Source: Eshraghiella sp045124255 (GTDB taxonomy: Bacteria > Bacillota > Clostridia > Lachnospirales > Lachnospiraceae). Taken from it: 64,000 nucleotides of DNA. Below, one piece after another: positions 1-10,115 of this stretch. The notes beneath the pieces are model-generated. The model saw only the letters and a list, made by a program, of their open reading frames with translations, ran no database searches and was not told the origin of the DNA. The translations under genes and the position numbers were made by a program. Each line of letters begins with the position of its first letter. Position 1 is the stretch's first letter. Where the stretch lies: NCBI GenBank assembly GCA_045124255.1, contig JBGVLM010000019.1:29657-93656 (forward strand). Reading direction: 5' to 3'.

Positions 1-3000
1 GAACGCAATGCCTTGACAAACAATCGCAATGCTCTTAAGGATGAGTTATATATGCACGAAAATGCCGCAGATTATCAGGACTATCTGACCAATAAGCGTC
101 AGTATGACGAGACTAAGGCATTGATTAACAGCAGTAATTCTGACGGTCAGAATACTCTTAATGAAATGGCAGGGCTTGCCGCTGCAAAGGAGCTTATTGT
201 TAATGAGAAAAGCAGCACACTTAATGCACGTAAGGATGAGCTTTTTGAGAAATATCAGACTGCATCGTCAGAATATGACAGTGCAAGTGCAAAGCAGCAG
301 CAGGTTTACGGAAGCGTAAAGGTCTGCGAGGGCCTTTTGCAGGGACTTGAGTCTGAAATTTCCGCAATTGAACAGGAATTGGCAGAACTGCTTAAGGAAA
401 GCGGTCTGCTGGTTGCCGACAATGCCTGGGATATGTGTGAAAGCACCAGGAGCAAAGCAGAAAGTGCAGAAAAAAATATTGAACAGCTTGAGGCTGCTGT
501 CAGGGAGACGGAGAGCCGGCTTGGAATAATAAACAGCAATGGAATTGTAATTGAGAGTGAAATAGCAAAGCTTAACGATGAGGAGCAAAGCCTTCAGAAT
601 GAGCTTGGTGAAGCTATAGCAATACAGGAGAAAACGGATAAGATAAAAAATATCTACAATGCCGCCAACAGCGAACAGCTTGAAACAATTCTTGAGGAAC
701 TTCTGTACAGACTTAACCGCGAGAGAACGGATAATGAACAGCAGCTTGAAAAGCTTGTGGCATATGAAAACGATATTAAGAACCACAGACTGCCGGAGTA
801 TGAGCTTCCGTATAATTCAGTGCTTAAATATCTGAAAAGCCGCTACGGCGAAATTATAATGAGCGGCAATGATATTTTATCTGAAATGGGTAATAATGCC
901 ACGGAAGTGCTTTCCGTGCTGCCACAGGCACCTTTTGCGGTCTTTGTTAAGGCTTCTGATGATTTGTATAAAGAAATCTGCCGGGACAAGGTGTTGGAAA
1001 CCCTTAACACGGGCGGCTATATAATACCGGTGCTTAAATATTCCGTAATTGAAGATGGTTTACAGCCGTTTGAGACGGAGGCGGCATTTGGCGCCTGCCG
1101 TAATATGGGTTTTCTTTGGGACGAGGCAATGCTTGCCGCAGAAATACAGAAGAATGCTGAAGAAATCAGCCACTATCAGGATATTGTCGGAAAATGTGCT
1201 GATAAATGCAGGATGGTTGCCGAGGATGAGATTTTTATAAAATCTGTCAGGGGAGTTAAGGACGCAGACTCAATAAACAGCAGGATACAGAGTATTCAGC
1301 GGGAAAGGGACAGACTTTTAAAACAGAAGGAAAACGAAATAATTAAAACCGGTGAACTTAAAGAAAAGCTTGTTGAATTAGCGGACGGAATCAGCAGTGA
1401 AAAGAAGCACCTTGAGGAATTCAGAAGGATGGCTGCACTTTATGAAAAAGCGGCCGCAAAAAATGATTTATTAAATAATAAATATTCAAGGCTTAAGGAA
1501 GAAGAAAATAAGCTTGACGAGGCGAAACGCAGTTACAGCAATATAGTAAAAAAGGCGGCGGACAGAAACAGAGAACTTGTGCAGTCCAAATCTGAGTATG
1601 AGCATACAATGCAGCAGCTTGATGAGTGCATAAGGGATTTTGAGGTTAATTTTAAGCCGTATCTTCAGAAGAATGTTTCACCGGTGAGCGGATTAACGGA
1701 GGAGGAGCTTAATGCACAGATGGCAGCTCTCCGCAAAATCGTATCAGGTGAGCTTGGCGATATTTCTGATAAGGAAAAACTGCTTGCGAGCTATGAGGCA
1801 GCAATGAAGAAGAGTGCCGACAATATTCTGTACAGGGGTATGACAATGGAGGAGGCTGCCAAAGCATACGAAGAAGGCAGACTTAATCCATGCAGCATTG
1901 AAGAAAGGCTCAGGCTCAAAATCCGGATTCAGGAGGCGGACAAGGCAGCTGCCGCCCTTGACGGTACCCTTGACGCACAGAGTGCCCAAAAGAACCGCAT
2001 GGAGGGCAGTATTGAGCATGGCAGACGCAGATATCAGGATAAATACGGAGAGCCGGAAAGAGAGCATATAACAAATCCGCAGGCATTTATTGTTGCACAC
2101 AGACAGGAAATGTCACGTATTGAGAAGGAACAGCTTGAAATTGCACAGACCATTAAAAAGGTTGAGAATGATAACAAGGACATTCTTTTTATGGAAAAGG
2201 ATGTTGAGAGAATAATAAGAAATGCCGGCATAGAGGTGGCTGAAAACATAAATCCTGAGGGTACCTATCAGGAGCCGGCAGCAGAGGATTACGAGAAGCT
2301 GCAGAAGCAGTTTGAAAAGCTGCAGAAGGAAGAAAACAGACTCCGAAGCAGGTTTGTTGAGGATAAGCAGGAGCTTGTGGATTCTCTTAACAGGCTTGGG
2401 GCGTATGAGCTTGCAGGAGAAGTCAGAAGCAGTCTTTTGGCACCTTCAGAGGCCGCTGATGTGGAGGAAATGATTAAAAGCATACAGGAAACCAATGAAT
2501 GTATTGCTCTTGAGCGTGACCGCATTGAGAAAAGCATAGCTGATATGGAAAGAATCAAGGACAGCTTTGAAAACCGCTGTGTTCAGATTTGCAGCAACAT
2601 ACGGACCGAACTTGACAGATTGCCGAAACTTTCAAGAATTACGATGGATGACGAGGTTATTCCGATAATAACATTGTCAATTCCATATATTAAAGAAGAA
2701 TTGTATAAGGACAGAATGTCAGTATATATTAATGAAACTGTTGCAGGTGCGGAGACTTTTGACAATCCGGCTGACAAGCTTAAATATATGAAGAACCGCC
2801 TGTCATGGAAGAGGATGTTTTCAGTTATTGTCACGGATATGAACAGCATTAAGCTATGTCTTTATAAGCGTGAGCATATTAAGGACCAGAGCCGCTATCT
2901 CAAATACGAGGAGGCGGTCGGAAGTACCGGACAGTCACAGGGTATTTACATACAGTTCCTTATTGCGGTTATTCATTACATTTCAAGCCTGAATGCATTG

Positions 3001-3306
3001 GGCAAGGATGTTTCGGTAATCGGCAAAACAATTTTTATTGACAATCCGTTTGGTGCAGCCAAGGATGTATATATCTGGGAGCCTATTTTTAAACTTCTGA
3101 AAACCAATCATGTACAGCTTGTTGTGCCGGCACGTGGAGCAACACCGGCAATTACTAAAATGTTTGATGTGAATTATGTGCTGGGACAGAAGATGAGTGC
3201 AGGCAGACAGCAGACAGTGGTTGTGGATTACAGAAGCCAGGTTGAAACAGAAGAAATGGACTATAATATCATGGAATATGAACAAACAATGTTAGACATA
3301 TTGTAA
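1..3306 (+). CDS. SMC/Rad50/MukB-like coiled-coil ATPase (5' truncated by window edge)
   Basis: The reading frame is open to the left edge, so the N-terminus is missing, and no Walker A motif is visible in the 1101 codons present. Most of the protein is Glu/Lys/Gln/Leu-rich heptad-like sequence typical of a long coiled coil. Counting from the TTG at 13, an ABC-signature-like STGQSQG lies near residues 971-977 and a Walker B-like IFIDNPFG near 1007-1014, followed by a short ATPase-head tail. This layout, with signature and Walker B after a coiled coil, is that of SMC, Rad50/SbcC, MukB and Wadjet JetC proteins, which load on or extrude DNA. The usual acidic residue after the Walker B Asp is Asn here (DN), so hydrolysis may be unusual. 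The exact subfamily is not determined. A TPR/P-loop gene follows from its own promoter. Confidence 0.75.
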   Translation, partial: ERNALTNNRNALKDELYMHENAADYQDYLTNKRQYDETKALINSSNSDGQNTLNEMAGLAAAKELIVNEKSSTLNARKDELFEKYQTASSEYDSASAKQQQVYGSVKVCEGLLQGLESEISAIEQELAELLKESGLLVADNAWDMCESTRSKAESAEKNIEQLEAAVRETESRLGIINSNGIVIESEIAKLNDEEQSLQNELGEAIAIQEKTDKIKNIYNAANSEQLETILEELLYRLNRERTDNEQQLEKLVAYENDIKNHRLPEYELPYNSVLKYLKSRYGEIIMSGNDILSEMGNNATEVLSVLPQAPFAVFVKASDDLYKEICRDKVLETLNTGGYIIPVLKYSVIEDGLQPFETEAAFGACRNMGFLWDEAMLAAEIQKNAEEISHYQDIVGKCADKCRMVAEDEIFIKSVRGVKDADSINSRIQSIQRERDRLLKQKENEIIKTGELKEKLVELADGISSEKKHLEEFRRMAALYEKAAAKNDLLNNKYSRLKEEENKLDEAKRSYSNIVKKAADRNRELVQSKSEYEHTMQQLDECIRDFEVNFKPYLQKNVSPVSGLTEEELNAQMAALRKIVSGELGDISDKEKLLASYEAAMKKSADNILYRGMTMEEAAKAYEEGRLNPCSIEERLRLKIRIQEADKAAAALDGTLDAQSAQKNRMEGSIEHGRRRYQDKYGEPEREHITNPQAFIVAHRQEMSRIEKEQLEIAQTIKKVENDNKDILFMEKDVERIIRNAGIEVAENINPEGTYQEPAAEDYEKLQKQFEKLQKEENRLRSRFVEDKQELVDSLNRLGAYELAGEVRSSLLAPSEAADVEEMIKSIQETNECIALERDRIEKSIADMERIKDSFENRCVQICSNIRTELDRLPKLSRITMDDEVIPIITLSIPYIKEELYKDRMSVYINETVAGAETFDNPADKLKYMKNRLSWKRMFSVIVTDMNSIKLCLYKREHIKDQSRYLKYEEAVGSTGQSQGIYIQFLIAVIHYISSLNALGKDVSVIGKTIFIDNPFGAAKDVYIWEPIFKLLKTNHVQLVVPARGATPAITKMFDVNYVLGQKMSAGRQQTVVVDYRSQVETEEMDYNIMEYEQTMLDIL

Positions 3307-3312
3307 CTTCTT

Positions 3313-3341
3313 TTGACATTGACATATTGCTGTGATAAAAT
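3313..3341 (+). promoter_or_regulatory. sigma-A promoter for the TPR/P-loop gene
   Basis: TTGACA at 3313-3318, a 17-base spacer, and TAAAAT at 3336-3341 preceded by TGA (extended -10). Predicted transcription start is near 3348. It separates the next gene from the SMC-like gene. Confidence 0.7.
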
Positions 3342-3374
3342 TATTCAGGGTTATTATCTTTAAATATAAAGAAA

Positions 3375-5864
3375 ATGAAAGGCAGGGTGTACAATTTGGA
3401 CAGAGTTGAGTTGGGAATCAAACTGGAGCAGATTGGCAGACTTCGTGATAAAGGTGATTTAGAGGAAGCTGTTAAGGTTGTTGATACAATTGAATGGCGT
3501 AAGGTCAAGAAATGGTCGGAGCTTTCTGTTGCAGAAGAGATTTATGAACAGACAGGAAGACTTAAGGAAGCCAGAAATATATGCGTGTATGCTTATAATC
3601 GCAATCTTGGCGGAAAGCGTCTTCTGTACAAGCTTACGGAGTTATCCATAGCGATTAATGATTTGGATGAGGCTGAGGAGCTTTATAAGGAATTTGTTGA
3701 GGAAGCACCAAAGGATTCCGGAAGATATATTCTTTTGTACAAAATTAACGTCGCAAGAGGTGCGTCTATCGAGCGTCTTATCGAGATTCTTGAGGAATAT
3801 AAGGACCATGAACTTGAGGAGCGCTATGCTTATGAGCTTGCAGAGCTGTATGCACAGTCGGGCAGACTGGACGAATGCGTCCGCGAATGTGATGATTTGA
3901 TTTTATGGTTTAACGAGGGTGAATATGTTGACAAGGCACTTTCACTTAAGAAGAGGTTTGCACCGCTTACCAAATCACAGCAGATGAAATATGATGTGAT
4001 GGAGCAGTACAGACAGGCAGGAATTAATATCCATGAATTGAGAGCACAGCAGGAAGCAGAGAGGGAAGCCGAGGCAGAGAAGGCTTCGGAGCCGCAGACA
4101 GAGATTATCGCCGTTGAAAAAGAGCCTGAGGAAGAAATCCTTGTTCCTGAGAAGAATTATTCTATTTACGATACTCAGAATATTCAGGCAGAGCTTGCCA
4201 AAAGTATGTCTATTATTATGGAAAGCATGGCTGAGAATGGTGAGAAAATATATGATGATACTGCAAGCGGAGAGACCGGTGGAACTACCGATATAATTCT
4301 TGAGCCGCTTGAGGGCTGGAAAAAAGTACTGTCAGGCGATTATGAACCATTGCCGGATGAGGATGCGGTTGATGCTGAGATTCGTGCCAAATTCAGGCCT
4401 GAATATGAGAGACAGCTTGAAGAGCAGGAGGCAAAGGCGGAGGAACGTGTTGAGCCTACAAAGGAAATCCGTATTAATACACATCACTGGAACCGTTCAG
4501 TGCCTGTTGCGACAGCACCTATAGTAACACCTTCCGTTGAGGCAGAGGTCAAACCGGAAGTTAAGACTGAAACAGAGGTTAAACCGGAGCTGGAGGTTAA
4601 GGTTGAACCGGTAGATGAGCCTGTCGTACAGCAGAAAGAGATGTTTGAGGAGACTCCTAAGCTTTCACCAATCGTATCCGTTGTCGGACATCAGAATGCA
4701 GCAAATATTATTGCCAATATTGCTGTTAAGGATATCGCAAATGATGATAACAGTGACGAGATTATTGAGGGTCAGATTGGTATTATGGACTGGTTAAATA
4801 CCGCAATGACCGAAGAAACTGCAGTGCCGGTGGAAGATGCGAAAACAGAACCTGAGTCCGTAAGAAACAGTAATGCTGACATTGCAGCGCAGATTCGTGA
4901 GGAATTTGCAGAGCATGAGGATTTAGCAGAGGAAATTCTTAAAGAGGTTCAGTTAGAGGTTGCTGCCGCAGTAGAGGAAGAGGCAGAACTGATTCTTGAG
5001 GAGAAGACTGACTCTGATGCAGAAGAGAAGCTTGAAGTAGAGGAATTCTCAGGACTTGAAGAGGGTGATGAAGAAGCAGAGCTGATTGACAATGATGTTG
5101 AATCCGTGAGTGCCGAGGAAGAACTTCCTGAAATGACTGACAATGAGAAAAAATATATCCGCAAATACCTTTGTATGAGCGGAATGGAGGAATCCATTAA
5201 CAGAGTTATCCAGGGTAAGAAGCTGGATTTGGACGACGGAACCTCCGCATACGGCAATATTGCAATTATCGGAAGGGCTGACACTGATAAAACAGGCTTT
5301 GCCATTAATCTTTTTAAGGCACTTCATGCAGATGATGATATCCGTCAGTTAAAGATTGCCAAAACAACGGCGGCAATCCTTAACAAAAAAGGAATCAGGG
5401 AATCAGCAGATAAGATTAAAGGAACGACTCTTATTATAGAAAATGCCGGAATGCTTACATTGGACGCAGTTAAGGGAATTACTGAATTTATGATGGGCCA
5501 GACCGATTCAATGTTGGTAATGCTTACCGGAGAGGATTATTCAATTAAGAGACTTTTTATGGAGGCACCTGCATTTGCGGCAATGTTCAATTACACGATT
5601 GAACTTAAGAGAATGTCAGTTAACGACCTTGTAGTTATTGCAAAAGATTATGCAAGAGAAAAAGGATACAGTATTGACGAAAAGGCTCTTTTGAAAGTAT
5701 ACTTATTAATCGATGAGCTTCAGGTCTCAACTCCGGGAGTTGAAGCAGACGAAGTAAAACGCCTTATTGACGGGGCAATTGAGAAATGTGGTAAAAAGGG
5801 TAAGGGGCTGTTTGGCCGTAAGGCAAACGGATTAATTTCATTAAAAGAAAAGCATTTTGTATAA
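3375..5864 (+). CDS. TPR protein with Glu-rich linker and C-terminal AAA-like P-loop domain
   Basis: Three parts are visible in 829 residues. Residues ~1-210 are helical repeats of TPR type. Residues ~215-590 are a highly acidic, Glu/Pro/Val-rich low-complexity linker. The C-terminal ~240 residues hold a beta strand and P-loop-like GRADTDKTG (about 633-641), a hydrophobic LIIENAG strand resembling Walker B, and a helical tail, as in AAA-type ATPases related to ClpX/SpoVK-like folds. The P-loop lacks the usual GK[ST] form (DKT), so nucleotide binding is uncertain. The start may instead be the TTG at 3396, which has AGGGTG six bases upstream. Function is unknown; a scaffold role with the SMC-like neighbour is only a guess. 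Confidence 0.75.
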   Translation: MKGRVYNLDRVELGIKLEQIGRLRDKGDLEEAVKVVDTIEWRKVKKWSELSVAEEIYEQTGRLKEARNICVYAYNRNLGGKRLLYKLTELSIAINDLDEAEELYKEFVEEAPKDSGRYILLYKINVARGASIERLIEILEEYKDHELEERYAYELAELYAQSGRLDECVRECDDLILWFNEGEYVDKALSLKKRFAPLTKSQQMKYDVMEQYRQAGINIHELRAQQEAEREAEAEKASEPQTEIIAVEKEPEEEILVPEKNYSIYDTQNIQAELAKSMSIIMESMAENGEKIYDDTASGETGGTTDIILEPLEGWKKVLSGDYEPLPDEDAVDAEIRAKFRPEYERQLEEQEAKAEERVEPTKEIRINTHHWNRSVPVATAPIVTPSVEAEVKPEVKTETEVKPELEVKVEPVDEPVVQQKEMFEETPKLSPIVSVVGHQNAANIIANIAVKDIANDDNSDEIIEGQIGIMDWLNTAMTEETAVPVEDAKTEPESVRNSNADIAAQIREEFAEHEDLAEEILKEVQLEVAAAVEEEAELILEEKTDSDAEEKLEVEEFSGLEEGDEEAELIDNDVESVSAEEELPEMTDNEKKYIRKYLCMSGMEESINRVIQGKKLDLDDGTSAYGNIAIIGRADTDKTGFAINLFKALHADDDIRQLKIAKTTAAILNKKGIRESADKIKGTTLIIENAGMLTLDAVKGITEFMMGQTDSMLVMLTGEDYSIKRLFMEAPAFAAMFNYTIELKRMSVNDLVVIAKDYAREKGYSIDEKALLKVYLLIDELQVSTPGVEADEVKRLIDGAIEKCGKKGKGLFGRKANGLISLKEKHFV

Positions 5865-5908
5865 ATAAGCTTTTTATAATTGTGAAAAGAAGAAAGGAAT
5901 TTATTATC

Positions 5909-7894
5909 ATGAGTACAAACTTGGACCAGTTGTCAGTTAATGCCATCAGAGTTCTTGCTGCTGATGCAGTTCAGAAAGCCAATTCCGGACACCCGGGACT
6001 TCCGTTAGGATGTGCGGCTATCGGCTATGAGCTTTGGGGAAATCATATGAAGCATAATCCTGCTAACCCTAAATGGGCAAACAGAGACAGATTTATTCTC
6101 TCAGGAGGACATGGTTCCACACTTTTATATTCTCTTTTGCATTTGTTCGGATACGGACTTAAGAAAGAGGATTTGATGAATTTCAGACAGCTGGATTCTC
6201 TTACACCTGGACATCCTGAATACGGACATACAGTTGGCGTTGAGGCGACAACAGGACCTCTTGGTGCAGGTATGGGTATGGCTGTCGGTATGGCAGCGGC
6301 AGAGGCACATCTTGCAGCGGTATTTAATAAAGAGGGATATCCTGTAGTTGACCATTATACCTATGTTCTTGGCGGCGACGGCTGCATGATGGAGGGAATT
6401 TCATCAGAAGCAATGTCACTTGCAGGAACAATGGGACTTAATAAATTAATCGTAATCTACGATTCCAACAAGATTTCCATTGAAGGAGATACGGATATCG
6501 CTTTCACAGAGAATGTTCAGAAGAGATTTGAGGCATTTGGTTTCCAGACAATTACGGTTGAAGATGGTAATGATATTGAAGCTATCGGTGCTGCTATTGA
6601 AGAAGCAAAAGCTGATACAACAAGACCTTCCCTTATCACAGTAAGAACCAGAATCGGTTTCGGCTGTCCTGCCAAGGAAGGCAAAGCCAGTGCACATGGT
6701 GAGCCTTTGGGAGCAGATAATATTACAGCCCTTAAGGAGAACCTTGGATGGCCGTCACAGGAAGCATTCTATGTACCTGATGAGGTATATGACAATTATA
6801 AAAAGCTTGCCGCAAAGGGTGCGGACGCAGAAGCAGAGTGGAATGCACTTTTTGCTGATTACTGCGCAAAATATCCTGAGATGAAGGAATTATGGGATAC
6901 CTACCATGATGAGAAGCTTGCGGACAAGGTACTTGATACAGAAGAATTCTGGGCACACGGCGATACACCTGACGCAACAAGAAATGTTTCAGGAAAGGTT
7001 TTAAATAAAGCAAAGGCTTTGCTTCCTAACCTTATCGGAGGTGCAGCAGACCTTGCTCCTTCAACCAAGACATATATGAATGAACAGGGAGATTTCTCTA
7101 AGGATAATTATGCAGGATGCAACTTACATTTTGGTGTAAGAGAACTTGCAATGGCTGCAATCGGAAACGGTATAATGCTTCACGGAGGACTCAGGGCATT
7201 TGTATCAACCTTCTTCGTATTCAGTGATTATACTAAGCCTATGGCAAGACTTTCTTCACTTATGAAGACACCTCTTACCTATGTATTTACACATGACAGC
7301 ATTGGTGTTGGAGAGGATGGTCCTACACATGAGCCTATTGAGCAGCTGGCAATGTTCAGGGCAATGCCTAATTTCTCAGTATTCCGTCCATGTGATGCAA
7401 CAGAGACGGCGGCAGCATGGTATTATGCATTGACCTCTAAGGATACACCTACTGCACTTGTACTTTCAAGACAGAATCTTCCGCAGCTTGCAGGCTCAGG
7501 CAGGGACGCATTAAAGGGCGGATATGTAATTGCTGATTCTTCCAAGGAAGTTCCTGACGCAATTATTATGGCTTCAGGCTCAGAGGTTTCACTTGCAATT
7601 GAAGCTAAGGAAGCTCTTATTAATGACGGAATTGACGTAAGAGTAGTCAGCATGCCATGTATGGATGTGTTTGAACAGCAGAGTGCTGAATACAAGGAAA
7701 GCGTGCTTCCAAAGGCAGTTCGTAAGAGAGTTGCGGTTGAAGCATTATCAGATTTCGGATGGGGCAGATATGTCGGACTTGACGGTGCTTATGTAACAAT
7801 GACGGGCTTCGGCGCAAGTGCACCTGCAAACACATTGTTCAAGAAATTTGGATTTACTGTTGAGAATGTGGTTGAGACAGTAAAGAAGCTTTAA
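5909..7894 (+). CDS. tkt: transketolase
   Basis: Thiamine-diphosphate enzyme of the non-oxidative pentose phosphate pathway, moving two-carbon ketol units between sugar phosphates in the cytosol. The 661-residue length matches the family. The sequence shows an N-terminal ThDP domain with a SGGHGS segment, the GDGCMMEG metal/ThDP motif near residue 155, a central pyrimidine-binding domain with GEDGPTHEP, and a C-terminal transketolase domain. The ATG at 5909 is chosen because GAAAGGA lies about 10 bases upstream; an in-frame GTG at 5882 would add nine residues and has no better ribosome site. A strong hairpin terminator follows. Confidence 0.97.
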   Translation: MSTNLDQLSVNAIRVLAADAVQKANSGHPGLPLGCAAIGYELWGNHMKHNPANPKWANRDRFILSGGHGSTLLYSLLHLFGYGLKKEDLMNFRQLDSLTPGHPEYGHTVGVEATTGPLGAGMGMAVGMAAAEAHLAAVFNKEGYPVVDHYTYVLGGDGCMMEGISSEAMSLAGTMGLNKLIVIYDSNKISIEGDTDIAFTENVQKRFEAFGFQTITVEDGNDIEAIGAAIEEAKADTTRPSLITVRTRIGFGCPAKEGKASAHGEPLGADNITALKENLGWPSQEAFYVPDEVYDNYKKLAAKGADAEAEWNALFADYCAKYPEMKELWDTYHDEKLADKVLDTEEFWAHGDTPDATRNVSGKVLNKAKALLPNLIGGAADLAPSTKTYMNEQGDFSKDNYAGCNLHFGVRELAMAAIGNGIMLHGGLRAFVSTFFVFSDYTKPMARLSSLMKTPLTYVFTHDSIGVGEDGPTHEPIEQLAMFRAMPNFSVFRPCDATETAAAWYYALTSKDTPTALVLSRQNLPQLAGSGRDALKGGYVIADSSKEVPDAIIMASGSEVSLAIEAKEALINDGIDVRVVSMPCMDVFEQQSAEYKESVLPKAVRKRVAVEALSDFGWGRYVGLDGAYVTMTGFGASAPANTLFKKFGFTVENVVETVKKL

Positions 7895-7927
7895 GCTAAA
7901 AATATAATATTTATCAGCTGGAATATT

Positions 7928-7980
7928 CCCTTTAAAACGGCGGACAACTATATGAAAACAGCCGTTTTAAAGGGAAATTT
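7928..7980 (+). terminator. intrinsic terminator after transketolase
   Basis: A perfect 14-bp inverted repeat (7928-7941 with 7961-7974), 19-base loop, followed by AAATTTTATTTT. A shorter repeat containing TCCGGA lies just downstream (about 7987-8007). Confidence 0.75.
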
Positions 7981-8108
7981 TATTTTATCCGGACTTTTAT
8001 CCGGATATTTAAAAATAAAATGAACCTAAATTTATTTTTTTTGTCAATATTATTGAATCATATAATGTTTTCACATTATCGTTCAGTATAACACAGAGAG
8101 GAAAAGCC

Positions 8109-10106
8109 ATGAGATTAAGTAAAGAACAGATTGCAGATTATGTAAATAAAGCAAAGAAGGGAGATAAAGAGGCTTTCTCCGGGCTGTATCAGGATAATGT
8201 TAATCAGGTTTATTACATATGTTTAAAGTTCCTGAAAAATGAAGAAAATGCCAGGGATGTAACGCAGGACACATTTGTGACTGCTATTGAGAAAATCGGA
8301 ACTCTGGCAAATGCTGAGTATTTTACGACATGGGTTAACCATATAGCCGTAAATAAATGTAAAAATATTCTTTTGAAAAATAACCGTATATCTAAGGAAG
8401 AGTTATATGACAGCAGCAATGAAGCTGATTTGGAAGAAACAAATTCGGAATTCATACCGGAAGAGTATGTTACGAATAAAGAAAAACGCAGTATTATAAT
8501 GGATATCATAGATAATAAGCTTAGTGATGTTCAGCGTATTGTTGTGCTTTTGTTTTATTATGAAGGTGAAACGGTGGAAAATATTGCACAGCTTCTGGAT
8601 TGCAGTGAAGGTACGGTTAAATCAAGATTAAGCTCAGCAAGAAAGCTTATCAGAAAAGCAATAGAAGATAAAGAGAAAAAAGGAATTGCAGTTCTCGGTG
8701 TTGTGCCTGTTTTTGCTTTATCAAGGATTTTTATGGAAGAGGCGAAGGCGAATACAATGCCGCAGACGCCTTCTGTTGCATTTACTGGTAATAGTATTAA
8801 CAAAATGAATAAAATGGAGGTAATCAGCAGCACTATGATACAGAAAGGCTTAGGATTAAAAATAGCAATCGGCGCTGCCGGAGTAGCGGCAGCAGTTGGA
8901 ATCGGTATAGGAATTGCCAATATTGCAGGAAAGTCAACAGATAAGAATAATGCACCGACCGGCGATAATATAACAATTTCACGGGAAGAAACATCAAATG
9001 AGGATTTGGAAAAAGAAACAGGGAGTAAAACCGCCGAAACAGATAATACAGAAATGAGTGATGCGGATATTATCAATTATATTATTGAAAATGACGGCAA
9101 GGTTCCGCTTAATGTTGAAGAGAAGGATTTGTTTGGAGTAGGCAGAATTGCAAACATTCTTGTAGAGGGATTTAAAAATCTGGATGCCGAATCAATGAAA
9201 CCATTTATAGATGAAAAAGATTATAATTTATACAAAAAATATTTTGATTCCGTCCTTGCGGATGAAGAAGCATGCAATTTGTGGAAGGATACAATCGGCC
9301 GGCTTATTTATTATCCTGATTCCCAGGTATGCGTTTTAAAGAACATAGACTGGGTGTATAAGGCATGGTATACGGATTGTTACAGAAATAATGAAGTTAT
9401 TCCGGAATCGGATGCAAGCAGTTTTTCAAAGGAATACCTTATGAATATATATGATAAATACTATGATGAGGCTCCGTATACAGTAAAAACCGCTATAGGA
9501 AGATGTTATGATTATGAAATTGAAGACGGATATTTAAAAATTGACATGACTGATTTTCTTGATGAAATCGGATATGCAAAGTTAAATGATATATTTAAAT
9601 CAAATTCAGCTGAGGATATGTGTTTTGATTATAGTATTGTAATTATGGGTAAGGTTGAATCTCTTTCATTGGGATATGACTACATCTGCGGCGATGAAAA
9701 TCCGGAAAACAATATCTATAACATAGATGCATTTCTTGATAAAGATATCGATACGATAGTTGATATGACAAAAGACATTGATGATAAGTATAAGGATGGT
9801 ATTTACTGGGCATGGTTTAATACATACTATCTGGACGAAGAAAACAGGTCTAAGGTAAAAGAATTTATAGATGAAAACTGCTTTTTCCTTAGAGGATTAG
9901 GTGATGTTACAATGTGGAGGCCGAGTGATTATGATTTTGGTCCGTTAAAAAATCTTAATGAAAGGGATAAGGCAGATTTACAGGCAAGGAATTTAAATAT
10001 TCTGGAAAGTGATACGGCACGTCAATATCCCGGATTTTTCAAAAATAATTTTTCCATGTTTTATGATGTGGTGGAGCTTATGAAATATAAGGGGCTTTTT
10101 GATTAA
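8109..10106 (+). CDS. ECF-type RNA polymerase sigma factor fused to a membrane-anchored C-terminal domain
   Basis: Residues ~10-80 are sigma-70 region 2 (RDVTQDTF core-binding segment) and ~135-195 are region 4 with a helix-turn-helix (ENIAQLLDCSEGTVKSRL). Residues ~250-275 form one hydrophobic Gly/Ala/Ile-rich transmembrane helix, then a Ser/Thr/Glu linker and a ~370-residue Tyr/Asp-rich domain that I do not recognise and that should lie outside the membrane. Ordinary ECF factors are ~170-200 residues and are held by a separate anti-sigma factor; none is adjacent here. I infer a one-protein envelope signalling device in which the outer part controls the sigma head. Start: GAGAGGAAAAG lies just upstream of the ATG. 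The 3' end of the gene forms half of a bidirectional terminator. Confidence 0.85.
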   Translation: MRLSKEQIADYVNKAKKGDKEAFSGLYQDNVNQVYYICLKFLKNEENARDVTQDTFVTAIEKIGTLANAEYFTTWVNHIAVNKCKNILLKNNRISKEELYDSSNEADLEETNSEFIPEEYVTNKEKRSIIMDIIDNKLSDVQRIVVLLFYYEGETVENIAQLLDCSEGTVKSRLSSARKLIRKAIEDKEKKGIAVLGVVPVFALSRIFMEEAKANTMPQTPSVAFTGNSINKMNKMEVISSTMIQKGLGLKIAIGAAGVAAAVGIGIGIANIAGKSTDKNNAPTGDNITISREETSNEDLEKETGSKTAETDNTEMSDADIINYIIENDGKVPLNVEEKDLFGVGRIANILVEGFKNLDAESMKPFIDEKDYNLYKKYFDSVLADEEACNLWKDTIGRLIYYPDSQVCVLKNIDWVYKAWYTDCYRNNEVIPESDASSFSKEYLMNIYDKYYDEAPYTVKTAIGRCYDYEIEDGYLKIDMTDFLDEIGYAKLNDIFKSNSAEDMCFDYSIVIMGKVESLSLGYDYICGDENPENNIYNIDAFLDKDIDTIVDMTKDIDDKYKDGIYWAWFNTYYLDEENRSKVKEFIDENCFFLRGLGDVTMWRPSDYDFGPLKNLNERDKADLQARNLNILESDTARQYPGFFKNNFSMFYDVVELMKYKGLFD

Positions 10107-10114
10107 AAAGCCCC
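10091..10114. terminator. bidirectional intrinsic terminator
   Basis: A 10-bp perfect inverted repeat (GGGGCTTTTT with AAAAAGCCCC, GATT loop) between the convergent sigma-factor and dtd genes. It overlaps the stop codon and last codons of the sigma gene and supplies a U-tract on both strands. Confidence 0.75.
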
Positions 10115-10115
10115 G

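Noticed and set aside
268..786. 172-codon ORF on the minus strand inside the SMC-like gene
   Set aside because: Shadow frame of a coiled-coil gene; no ribosome site and low-complexity hydrophobic translation.
1..5864. Complete Wadjet (JetABCD) defence system
   Set aside because: Only an SMC-like C-terminal part is visible; no JetD-like TOPRIM gene follows, and the upstream genes are outside the window.
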